This document shows, in pieces, positions 14,245-20,993 of a stretch of 20,993 bases of DNA. This DNA is from Muribaculaceae bacterium. Lineage in GTDB: Bacteria > Bacteroidota > Bacteroidia > Bacteroidales > Muribaculaceae. The stretch spans positions 1-20,993 of the forward strand of contig JAIDJJ010000642.1 in NCBI GenBank assembly GCA_029052265.1, given 5' to 3'. Below the pieces are notes generated by a model, which was given only the letters and a program-made list of their open reading frames with translations, ran no database searches and was not told the DNA's origin. Positions within the stretch are counted from its first letter, which is position 1. The number at the start of each line of letters is the position of its first letter. Both the position numbers and the translations under genes were made by a program.

Positions 14245-15864
14245 ATGAACAACCCCTTTGATTATACACCCGATGAGAAATGCAACGAGGCTTTCCGGAA
14301 GTTGCTTGACAGGATGGAGACTCTGAAAAGGAGTGACAATCCTGAGGATGTCAATTTTGTTCGTGAACTCGAAACAGGAAAAATGCTCGGCGTGCTGATC
14401 GCCACTGACGATTGCGGAATCAGTCACACATTGTATGCTTTCTCCGGACAAATTGGAGAAGAAGGCTTCCATTATAATGGATTCGTAGAGCCGGTCTTCG
14501 ATTATCTACAGCCTGACGGATATTTTAAAACAAAAGAGGCTGACATTTCCCGTCAGAATATTGCCATTTCCCTATTCGAGAAGGATCAGTATGCTCCGGC
14601 TAAAAATGATTATGAGCGTATTAAAGGGGAATCTGACACTAAAATATCGGAACATCGAGAAAAATGCCGTCTGTCAAAAATGGAAAGGGATTCCAAAAGG
14701 GAATCCGGAGTCACCGATGAAGAACTGGCGGCAATGATACGCCAAAGTCAATTTGAAAAAGCGGAGCTACACCGTCTTAAAAAGAGACTTGCCGCCAGTC
14801 TTGAACCGTATGCCGACAATTTGAAAAAAGCGCAGGCTCATCTCAATTCCATGAAAGAGAAACGTCGTTCTGATTCCGAAGCATTACAAAACTGGTTGTT
14901 CACAAACTTCAGATTGCTAAATGCCCTTGGCGAGAGTAAGAATTTAAGCGAAATTTTTGCTGAGACACCTATGAAAATCCCGCCATCCGGTGCGGGAGAA
15001 TGTTGCGCCCCCAAACTGTTGCAGGCGGCATATCTGCGTGGGTGGAATCCCGTGTCTATTGCCGAATATTGGTATGGCAAACCCAAAGACGGTGAACTGC
15101 GCATACACGGCGAACATTATCCGGCATGCCGTGGGAAGTGCCTTCCCGTGCTCGACTGGATGCTGCAAGGTCTGTCCATAGAGCCATCTCTTGATCGCAG
15201 TTGCCTGTCGGAACCGTTATTTAGTCCGGAAATAATCTACGAGAACAAATGGTTTTGTGTGGTCGAAAAACCGGCAGGGATACTCTCTGTGCCCGGCAAG
15301 GGAACGGCGGGGTCCGTACAGCAATGGCTCTCCGATAAATATGGACCGGACAGGGACGTAAGAATGGCTCACCGGCTTGACCAGGACACATCGGGGCTAC
15401 TCATAGCCACTTTCGGACAACTTCCCTACAAGGTCATGCAGTCTCTTTTTGCCACACGGGAAATTAAAAAGACATATGTAGCTGACCTTCAAGGCGACTA
15501 CAAATCACAAGGGATCCCTCATACCGGACAGATAAGCCTCCCACTTTCTCCAGACCTGCTTGACCGTCCCCGACAGCGCGTAGACTTCGACAATGGCAAG
15601 GATGCCCTGACAGACTATACATTCACAGGAATTTCGGAAGGTTGCAGCCGCATACTCTTCCATCCCCTCACGGGACGGACCCATCAGCTGCGGGTGCACG
15701 CTGCATCTGAATCCGGACTCGGGCTACCGATAGCCGGCGACCGGCTATATGGGAAAAATATTTATGGCAGACAGCAAAGGCTCCATCTTCATGCCCACAA
15801 ATTGGAATTTACATTTCCCATAGACGGACGGCACTATTCTTTTGAATCTCCGGTTCCATTCTGA
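14245..15864 (+). CDS. RluA-family pseudouridine synthase with a long N-terminal extension
   Basis: The protein has 539 residues. The catalytic domain fills the C-terminal 210 or so: IIYENKWFCVVEKPAGILSVPGKG, then the active-site motif MAHRLDQDTSGLLI (catalytic D379), and near the end GRTHQLRVH. It turns specific uridines in rRNA or tRNA into pseudouridine. The first 330 residues are unlike the short S4 domain of RluC/RluD: a region with FSGQIGEEGFHYNGFVEPVFDYL, a charged helical segment around 120-210 that looks like a coiled coil, and a Cys-containing part (CCAPKLLQAAYLRGWNPVSIAEYWYG). Long versions like this occur in Bacteroidota and some gammaproteobacteria. The RNA target is not known from sequence. 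The ATG at 14245 (MNNPFDYTPDEK) is preferred over 14200. Confidence 0.88.
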   Translation: MNNPFDYTPDEKCNEAFRKLLDRMETLKRSDNPEDVNFVRELETGKMLGVLIATDDCGISHTLYAFSGQIGEEGFHYNGFVEPVFDYLQPDGYFKTKEADISRQNIAISLFEKDQYAPAKNDYERIKGESDTKISEHREKCRLSKMERDSKRESGVTDEELAAMIRQSQFEKAELHRLKKRLAASLEPYADNLKKAQAHLNSMKEKRRSDSEALQNWLFTNFRLLNALGESKNLSEIFAETPMKIPPSGAGECCAPKLLQAAYLRGWNPVSIAEYWYGKPKDGELRIHGEHYPACRGKCLPVLDWMLQGLSIEPSLDRSCLSEPLFSPEIIYENKWFCVVEKPAGILSVPGKGTAGSVQQWLSDKYGPDRDVRMAHRLDQDTSGLLIATFGQLPYKVMQSLFATREIKKTYVADLQGDYKSQGIPHTGQISLPLSPDLLDRPRQRVDFDNGKDALTDYTFTGISEGCSRILFHPLTGRTHQLRVHAASESGLGLPIAGDRLYGKNIYGRQQRLHLHAHKLEFTFPIDGRHYSFESPVPF

Positions 15865-15887
15865 TGGATCGCGCCATTCATGAAATC

Positions 15888-16853
15888 TCACCGGAATTTC
15901 GCTTTAACATCATACCGGATATCCTCCAGCATAGCACGCAGAGGAGAAACTATCGGTTTGAATTCAGCTTCCTTTTCAGGCGCAAAAACAGTTAATGACG
16001 CCGGATCACAAGTGATCTCAAGATTTGTGCCGAGGGTAAGCGGATCACCGTCGATATGCACAGGTCCGCTTCCAAGGCGCGTGATTGTAGCAGCACTGAC
16101 ACGGAACGTCTCTATCTGGGTATTGCGGTCAAGATAACCCGTCAACAGATCCACGCCGACCATCATCGTAGAAATGGGAGACCCCGAATGCACCACAGTT
16201 ATATCCAGCAATCCGTCGGAAAGTTTCGCCTGCGGTGCAATATATGCGTTGTTGCCATACTGCGGGGCGTTGCACACAGCTATCAGGAAAGCTTTCTCCG
16301 TCAACACAGATCCCCCTATAGCCAATGCATAAGGCTGGCTGCTGTAGTTCAAAAATTCCTGAAATACACTCCGGATATACGTGATGCGTCCGCGCCGTTT
16401 CATAGAGGCGAATTTTTCACTTACAACGGCATCAAAACCTACCCCGAATGTACAATAAAAAGGCATGCCGTTGACAATTCCCCGGTCGCATATCTGTGAA
16501 TGACCCTCTGCGATCACCTTCAATGCATCTTCTGCATCCTGAGGTATTCCCAGACTTCGTGCGAATCCGTTGCCGGAACCAAGCGGCAAAATGCCGAGCA
16601 CAGTATTTGTGTGGGAAAGGGCTCCGGCAATCTCATTGACAGTGCCGTCACCCCCGGCTGAAATAACCATTGAATATCCTTTCCCGGCTGCGTCGGAGGC
16701 AAAAGCCGCGGCGTCTCCGCTTCCCCGGGTATAGACAGTCTCGACAGCTATTCCTTCTTTTCCGAGACGGGAACACACCATTTCCTCCAGTCCGCGTTTT
16801 GAACGCGTGCCGGACACCGGATTTATCACCATCAGAGCTTGTCTTCTTTCCAT
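15888..16853 (-). CDS. Diacylglycerol/lipid kinase, YegS/BmrU type
   Basis: From the ATG at 16853 this is a 321-residue soluble kinase of the DAGK catalytic family. It shows NPVSGTRSKRG at the start, the nucleotide-binding SAGGDGTVNEIAG (GGDGT at 67-71) and LGILPLGSGNGFARSLGIP. Members phosphorylate diacylglycerol or related lipids, which can return them to phosphatidic acid for phospholipid synthesis. It stands head to head with psd and pssA, which fits a lipid role. The longer frame reaching 17012 would run through the psd promoter and is rejected. On its own strand, TAACTTTA about 40 bases before the ATG may be its -7 box. The pseudouridine synthase gene converges on it from the other side. 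Confidence 0.88.
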   Translation of the reverse strand: MERRQALMVINPVSGTRSKRGLEEMVCSRLGKEGIAVETVYTRGSGDAAAFASDAAGKGYSMVISAGGDGTVNEIAGALSHTNTVLGILPLGSGNGFARSLGIPQDAEDALKVIAEGHSQICDRGIVNGMPFYCTFGVGFDAVVSEKFASMKRRGRITYIRSVFQEFLNYSSQPYALAIGGSVLTEKAFLIAVCNAPQYGNNAYIAPQAKLSDGLLDITVVHSGSPISTMMVGVDLLTGYLDRNTQIETFRVSAATITRLGSGPVHIDGDPLTLGTNLEITCDPASLTVFAPEKEAEFKPIVSPLRAMLEDIRYDVKAKFR

Positions 16854-16900
16854 GTCTTTAATATTAGGCAATTGAAAAAGGCTTGTAAAGTTACAAAAAA

Positions 16901-16932
16901 TTTGCGAGAAACTCAGAAAAACGTTAAATTTG
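16901..16932 (+). promoter_or_regulatory. Promoter of the psd-pssA operon
   Basis: TTTG (16901-16904), exactly 20 bases, then TAAATTTG (16925-16932). This is a perfect Bacteroidota promoter in both boxes and spacing, the best in the window. Transcription would start near 16939 and give a leader of about 97 bases before psd. It lies back to back with the promoter region of the lipid kinase gene. Confidence 0.75.
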
Positions 16933-17035
16933 CATTCACTTATCGGCATTGTCCTCCGGTCATGGTGCCCGTCATTTTTTACGTCGTGCCAAACATCAGA
17001 AGACCCCGCCATAACCTATAATATCAGAATCAGAA

Positions 17036-17707
17036 GTGAAAATCCATCGCGAAGGCACGAACATCCTTATAATGCTTTTCCTCGTACTGCTGGCGCTCAA
17101 TGCCCCGGTATGGCTTTTCATGCCGCCATTTGTCATCCCTGCGGTCTTCACTTCAATATCTGCCGTGGTCTATATTTTTGTGTTCAACTTTTTCCGGTGT
17201 CCCAAAAGACACTACCGTGGTAAACGAAAGGATATGGTGGTAAGCTCTGTCGACGGGAAAGTGGTGGCGATTGAAAAAGTATTCGAACCGGAATACCTTA
17301 AATCAGAAGCAATAATGCTGTCCGTATTCATGTCGCCGCTTAATGTCCACGCCAACTGGTATCCTGTAGACGGAAGCGTAGAATACGTCCGCCATCACAG
17401 AGGACGCTTTCTCTCCGCCTATCTTCCGAAATCAAGCACAGAAAACGAGCGAAGCACCATCGGCATTGCAACCCCCTCGGGCCACCGCATAACCGCACGC
17501 CAGATAGCAGGGGCAATGGCACGGAGAATTGTGACATATGCACGCAAAGGGCATACCGCGACAATCGACGGGCACCTCGGGTTTATAAAATTCGGCTCCC
17601 GTGTCGACATATACCTTCCGACCGACGCAGAAATTCTGGTAGACATCAAACAAATCGTAAAAGGCGGTGTTACTCCTGTAGCACGTCTTAAAACGTCAGC
17701 AGAATGA
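17036..17707 (+). CDS. psd: Phosphatidylserine decarboxylase
   Basis: This 223-residue protein belongs to the short Psd class found in Bacteroidota and archaea. Two hydrophobic segments near residues 10-55 anchor it in the membrane. The self-cleavage site is seen as GFIKFGSRVDIYLP, with G187-S188, where the serine becomes the pyruvoyl cofactor; the class uses GS rather than the LGST of the E. coli enzyme. Upstream, NVHANWYPVDG is also characteristic. It makes phosphatidylethanolamine from the product of PssA. It starts at a GTG (17036), since no in-frame ATG precedes the conserved KIHREG opening. It overlaps pssA by 4 bases (ATGA). Confidence 0.93.
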   Translation: MKIHREGTNILIMLFLVLLALNAPVWLFMPPFVIPAVFTSISAVVYIFVFNFFRCPKRHYRGKRKDMVVSSVDGKVVAIEKVFEPEYLKSEAIMLSVFMSPLNVHANWYPVDGSVEYVRHHRGRFLSAYLPKSSTENERSTIGIATPSGHRITARQIAGAMARRIVTYARKGHTATIDGHLGFIKFGSRVDIYLPTDAEILVDIKQIVKGGVTPVARLKTSAE

Positions 17708-18405
17708 ATCCTATAAAAGCAAACATACCAAATTCCATCACCTGTATAAATCTGGTGGCGGGATGCCTCGCCATTATAACAACTGCCAACGGGGTTGAGA
17801 CCATGTGGGGAATGCCTGCTTATCAGTGGGCGTTCATTTTCATTGCAATCGGTGCTGTGGCTGACTTCCTTGACGGATTTGCCGCCCGCGCACTCCATGC
17901 CTACTCCAACTTAGGGAAAGAACTCGATTCCCTTTCCGACCTTGTCACTTTCGGAGTCGCACCAGCAATGATTGTATTCCACCTTATCGGACAATCCGGT
18001 TGCCAGGAATGGCTGAAATGGACAGCATTACTAATTCCTGTGGCAGGTGCCATACGTCTCGCAAGATTCAATATCGACACCCGACAGACCACCTCCTTCA
18101 TCGGAATGCCGATCCCGGCAAATGCAATATTCTGGATAGGATATTCGGCAATGTATATGCAGGGTGCCGGGTTCTTATATGAATGGTACGTGTTTCTCCC
18201 TGTCATGTGTGTGGAATGTTGGCTGATGAATTCTCCGGTCAAGATTTTTTCTTTAAAATTCAAAAATCTGAATCTTAAAGAAAATGCTCACCGTTTCATC
18301 CTCATTATTGCAGCCGTAATATTCTGCCTTACTCTCGGCACCGGGGGATTGCTTTGGCTTATAATATTCTATATCCTTCTTTCACTGACGTTTAAAAGTC
18401 GATAA
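17704..18405 (+). CDS. pssA: CDP-diacylglycerol-serine O-phosphatidyltransferase
   Basis: This 233-residue multi-pass membrane enzyme carries the full CDP-alcohol phosphotransferase signature DG-x2-AR-x8-G-x3-D-x3-D, in DGFAARALHAYSNLGKELDSLSD (first Asp at residue 57). It joins serine to CDP-diacylglycerol to form phosphatidylserine, which the neighbouring Psd decarboxylates. The 4-base overlap with psd shows that the two steps are made together. The sequence PNSITCINLVAGCLAI at the start is typical for the family. Confidence 0.95.
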   Translation: MNPIKANIPNSITCINLVAGCLAIITTANGVETMWGMPAYQWAFIFIAIGAVADFLDGFAARALHAYSNLGKELDSLSDLVTFGVAPAMIVFHLIGQSGCQEWLKWTALLIPVAGAIRLARFNIDTRQTTSFIGMPIPANAIFWIGYSAMYMQGAGFLYEWYVFLPVMCVECWLMNSPVKIFSLKFKNLNLKENAHRFILIIAAVIFCLTLGTGGLLWLIIFYILLSLTFKSR

Positions 18406-18426
18406 TTTTTAATTTATCTGATCATT

Positions 18427-18837
18427 TTGGGAATATTCTTAATAATAGTAATACTTCTGTTTCTCCTTTGGCCAACCATATGGAAATTGTGCCGCCGGCT
18501 CATGGCAAAAAAGGTGGAAGACATGCTGCGGGATGCTGCGGGAATGCCGCCGCGTCCCGGATCCCGCAAGGCTAAAAAAGAGGCACGGCAAAATGGGGGA
18601 AATGACTCCCCTTTCAATTTCAGCGGATATTACCGAAACCGCAACAACCGCAGGCAAACCTATACTTCCGGACCTATAATTCCGAAAGAATATGCCGAAG
18701 ATGTAGATTTCGTAGAGACAAAGGATTTTTCCCAATCAGAAATCGACCCTTCGGGACAATCTGCATCATCCCGGCAGGAATGGCATGAAAGTCAGGTAAG
18801 CGACGCCGAATGGGAGGAGATTAAATCTAAGCGGTGA
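18427..18837 (+). CDS. DUF4834-like small membrane protein
   Basis: This 136-residue protein has one N-terminal hydrophobic segment (GIFLIIVILLFLLWPTIW), a basic stretch, and a polar tail ending in a DVDFVETKDF segment and acidic residues. The layout and its place after pssA agree with the DUF4834 family of Bacteroidota, whose function is not known. It seems to start at a TTG (18427), as no ATG lies in frame before the membrane segment. That start is uncertain. The HAD phosphatase begins 2 bases after its stop. Confidence 0.65.
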   Translation: MGIFLIIVILLFLLWPTIWKLCRRLMAKKVEDMLRDAAGMPPRPGSRKAKKEARQNGGNDSPFNFSGYYRNRNNRRQTYTSGPIIPKEYAEDVDFVETKDFSQSEIDPSGQSASSRQEWHESQVSDAEWEEIKSKR

Positions 18838-18839
18838 TC

Positions 18840-19673
18840 ATGGGAAAGACGCTTTTTGTATCCGATCTTGACGGCACTCTCCTTTCTTCCGACAGCCGTC
18901 TGTCGCCTCGCTCTGTAGAGATGTTGAACGAAGCGATAGCTGGAGGCGCAATGTTTTCCGTAGCTACAGCCCGCACACCGTCCACAGTGGAACCACTCAT
19001 GGGAATGGTGAAATGTCACATCCCCTTTGTGGTTATGACAGGCGCCGCCATCTGGGATCCCCTATCCCGCAAATTTTCCGGATCCATACATATTTCGCAA
19101 AAGACTGCCGAAAAAATCATCGGCATTCTTCGGAAGCATGATCTCCCTACATTTGTATATCGGCTGACAGGAGATAAGATCCATGTGCACCACATAGGTC
19201 CGCTCTCCGACAAAGAACTGGCGTTTATTTCAGAAAGGACGGACAGCCCTTATAAAATATTTCACATAAATGCTGCAAACGGTTCAGCAGATCAATTACC
19301 AACCTCCGACATTTCCCTGTTCTATTCAATGCAACCGTCTGCAATAGTAGAAGAGACTTATGAGGAAATAAGAGAAACGGTAGACTGCAATCCTGTGTTC
19401 TATCATGACATATTTGGGAAAGAGACCGGCATCATGGAGATATTTTCACCTGAGGCTTCAAAAGCGAATGCCGTCAGAACCCTCCGGGATATGTCCGGAG
19501 CCGATAAAATCGTGGCGTTTGGCGACAACATGAACGACATCCCCATGCTAATGGCAGCCGATGTGGCTGTGGCTGTGGAAAATGCTGTCCCTGAAGTAAA
19601 ACGCATAGCAGACATAATTATCGGGGCGAACACTGACGATGCCGTTCCCCGGTTCATCCTTTCTTCTCTTTAA
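18840..19673 (+). CDS. Cof-type HAD phosphatase
   Basis: This 277-residue HAD-IIB (Cof) hydrolase has motif I SDLDGTLLSSD (nucleophile D9, acid D11), motif II with MTGAA, and motif IV FGDNMNDIPML. The cap domain sits between motifs II and III, as in class IIB. Such enzymes remove phosphate from sugar phosphates, FMN or other small metabolites; the substrate cannot be told from sequence. The ATG at 18840 is chosen over a GTG at 18834 because family members start right before the K-T-L-F-V-S-D-L-D strand. The kinase gene starts 1 base after its stop. Confidence 0.9.
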   Translation: MGKTLFVSDLDGTLLSSDSRLSPRSVEMLNEAIAGGAMFSVATARTPSTVEPLMGMVKCHIPFVVMTGAAIWDPLSRKFSGSIHISQKTAEKIIGILRKHDLPTFVYRLTGDKIHVHHIGPLSDKELAFISERTDSPYKIFHINAANGSADQLPTSDISLFYSMQPSAIVEETYEEIRETVDCNPVFYHDIFGKETGIMEIFSPEASKANAVRTLRDMSGADKIVAFGDNMNDIPMLMAADVAVAVENAVPEVKRIADIIIGANTDDAVPRFILSSL

Positions 19674-19674
19674 A

Positions 19675-20892
19675 ATGGGAATATATGAACGCCGGCGTAT
19701 CGGCAAAATCATCTTTTTAATCGCTGCGGCGGTTGCTATGATTCTTTTTCTTTTAGTGAGCAACAGTCTTGTCAAAGAGCTCGCACAACAGGAACGCGAA
19801 AGGATGGACATATGGGCAAGTGCCACTCAAAAACTTGCAAAGGCTGACATAGATTCCGATTTCGAGTTCTTGCTCGCAATCATAAGTCAAAACAATTCAA
19901 TCCCCGTACTTGTAACTGATGCCGGATACCATATCCTTGATTACAGGAACTTTCCTCTCCCTGATGAAATCGAAGACGGGAAAGCCACTTTTGAGGAGCT
20001 GTCTGAGGAAAACAAGGACTTTCTGAACCGGCGTATACACAAAGCGGGGGGAGGCAGATCTCTTGACGAACTCTCGGAAACCGATCCCCATTTCATAAAG
20101 GTTGAGATATATCACAATGCATTCCAATACATATATTATGAAGATTCAATTCTGTTGAAAAGGCTTAGCCTGTATCCATATATACAATTGGGGGTGATGA
20201 TATTAATTGCTCTAATAATATATCTTGCCGTAATATACACAAAACGTGCTGAGCAAAACCGGCTCTGGGCGGGACTTTCAAAAGAGACAGCCCATCAGCT
20301 TGGAACGCCCATATCATCATTAATGGCATGGAACCAGTTTCTTGAGGCATCCGGCGCCGACAAGGAAGTTACCGGAGAGATTCAAAAAGATGTAAACCGC
20401 CTCTCTGTAATCGCCGACAGGTTTTCCAAAATCGGGTCACGGCCCGAACTGCGGCTTGAATATTTGAACGAAACGGTCAACCGGTCATTGCAATATATGA
20501 AAAGCCGGATCTCAGGGAAAGTGTCGGTAGTCATGAATCTCAGCGAAGACGATCATGGGGTATTACTTTCCACATCCTTAATAGAGTGGGTCATGGAAAA
20601 CCTTACCAAAAACGCTGTCGATGCCATCGGAGGGGAAGGCAGGATCGAAATATCTACCGGTACGGAAAAAGACAAAGTCTGGATAGAGGTAAAAGATACC
20701 GGCAAAGGTATCGCACGTAAAAATTTCAAAAACGTCTTTTCACCGGGTTTCACCACAAAAAAACGTGGCTGGGGACTCGGATTGACTCTCGTGAAACGCA
20801 TAATCGAAGAATATCACGGAGGTAAAATATTCGTGAAAGAATCCGAAATTGGCAAAGGGACAACATTCCGTATAGAACTTCCCGCAGCATAA
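19675..20892 (+). CDS. Orphan sensor histidine kinase
   Basis: This 405-residue membrane protein has two membrane segments (about 10-31 and 168-187) around an extracytoplasmic sensor domain of about 135 residues. The H-box is KETAHQLGTPISSL (phospho-acceptor H207), the N-box ENLTKNAVDA, the G1 box DTGKGI, then FSPGFTTKKRGWGLGLTL (F and G2 boxes). No HAMP domain is evident between the second membrane segment and the H-box. The kinase autophosphorylates and passes phosphate to a response regulator, but no regulator gene lies beside it here, and its signal is unknown. It starts one base after the HAD gene, so the two are probably co-transcribed. Confidence 0.9.
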   Translation: MGIYERRRIGKIIFLIAAAVAMILFLLVSNSLVKELAQQERERMDIWASATQKLAKADIDSDFEFLLAIISQNNSIPVLVTDAGYHILDYRNFPLPDEIEDGKATFEELSEENKDFLNRRIHKAGGGRSLDELSETDPHFIKVEIYHNAFQYIYYEDSILLKRLSLYPYIQLGVMILIALIIYLAVIYTKRAEQNRLWAGLSKETAHQLGTPISSLMAWNQFLEASGADKEVTGEIQKDVNRLSVIADRFSKIGSRPELRLEYLNETVNRSLQYMKSRISGKVSVVMNLSEDDHGVLLSTSLIEWVMENLTKNAVDAIGGEGRIEISTGTEKDKVWIEVKDTGKGIARKNFKNVFSPGFTTKKRGWGLGLTLVKRIIEEYHGGKIFVKESEIGKGTTFRIELPAA

Positions 20893-20912
20893 TTTGCATT
20901 ATAATTTTATCA

Positions 20913-20977
20913 AATATTTGCATTTAATATTTGCATTTAATATTTGCATTTAATATTTGCATTTAATATTTGCATTT
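20913..20977. repeat. Five copies of a 13-base tandem repeat
   Basis: The unit AATATTTGCATTT is repeated five times without a change (20913, 20926, 20939, 20952, 20965) and then breaks off at AATAAGAC. A loose relative, AATTTGCATT, occurs at 20891-20900 over the end of the kinase gene. The block lies 20 bases after the stop, with no hairpin or gene around it before the window ends. Exact identity suggests recent slippage expansion. Confidence 0.9.
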
Positions 20978-20993
20978 AATAAGACTTTTTATT

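Noticed and set aside
16854..17012. 53-residue N-terminal extension of the lipid kinase
   Set aside because: It would be translated through the psd promoter, and the kinase family starts right before the NPVSG motif.

Overview
The window looks like a chromosomal segment of a member of the Bacteroidales (Muribaculaceae- or Prevotella-like; the genus cannot be fixed from sequence alone). The grounds are Bacteroidota-type promoters (TTTG, about 20 bases, then TAnnTTTG), little use of Shine-Dalgarno sites, a DUF4834-like gene next to pssA, a short psd-pssA phospholipid pair, and a HQLGTP-type histidine kinase.

Left part (1-3330). The first bases hold the start of a leftward gene that runs off the window, probably an AAA+ ATPase. 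Gene debris follows: an N-terminally lost coding remnant and a truncated META/HslJ-like lipoprotein. Next comes a complete SotB-type sugar-efflux MFS transporter. After that is a RAYT (REP-associated HUH/Y1 transposase-like protein) with near-identical short palindromes on both sides and a block of about 20-base imperfect tandem repeats that runs into the right-hand palindrome.

Middle part (3541-12952). This is a complete type I-C CRISPR-Cas locus: cas3, cas5c, cas8c (with a likely internal Cas11c), cas7c, cas4, cas1, cas2, a leader, and an array of 21 repeats and 20 spacers, all on the + strand. The most interesting feature lies upstream of cas3 on the opposite strand. It is a degenerate single CRISPR repeat with an intact 11-nt type I-C 5' handle and a hairpin kept by compensatory changes. 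A 24-nt spacer-like segment and a rho-independent terminator follow. The first 11 nt of that spacer match the cas3 start region exactly, and the match is flanked by a correctly placed TTC, the known type I-C PAM. The full protospacer would cover the cas promoter -7 box. This is what a crRNA-like guide that makes Cascade repress its own operon (a CreR-type regulator) should look like. It is an inference from sequence, but several independent features agree.

Right part (12953-20993). The array ends directly against a C-terminal fragment of an archaemetzincin-like protease. Housekeeping genes follow: a CaCA-family cation antiporter (- strand) with Asp in place of Glu in both ion-binding repeats, a large RluA-type pseudouridine synthase, a YegS-like lipid kinase (- strand), then from a well-formed promoter psd, pssA, a DUF4834-like protein, a Cof-type HAD phosphatase and an orphan sensor histidine kinase. 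The window ends in five copies of a 13-base AT-rich tandem repeat.
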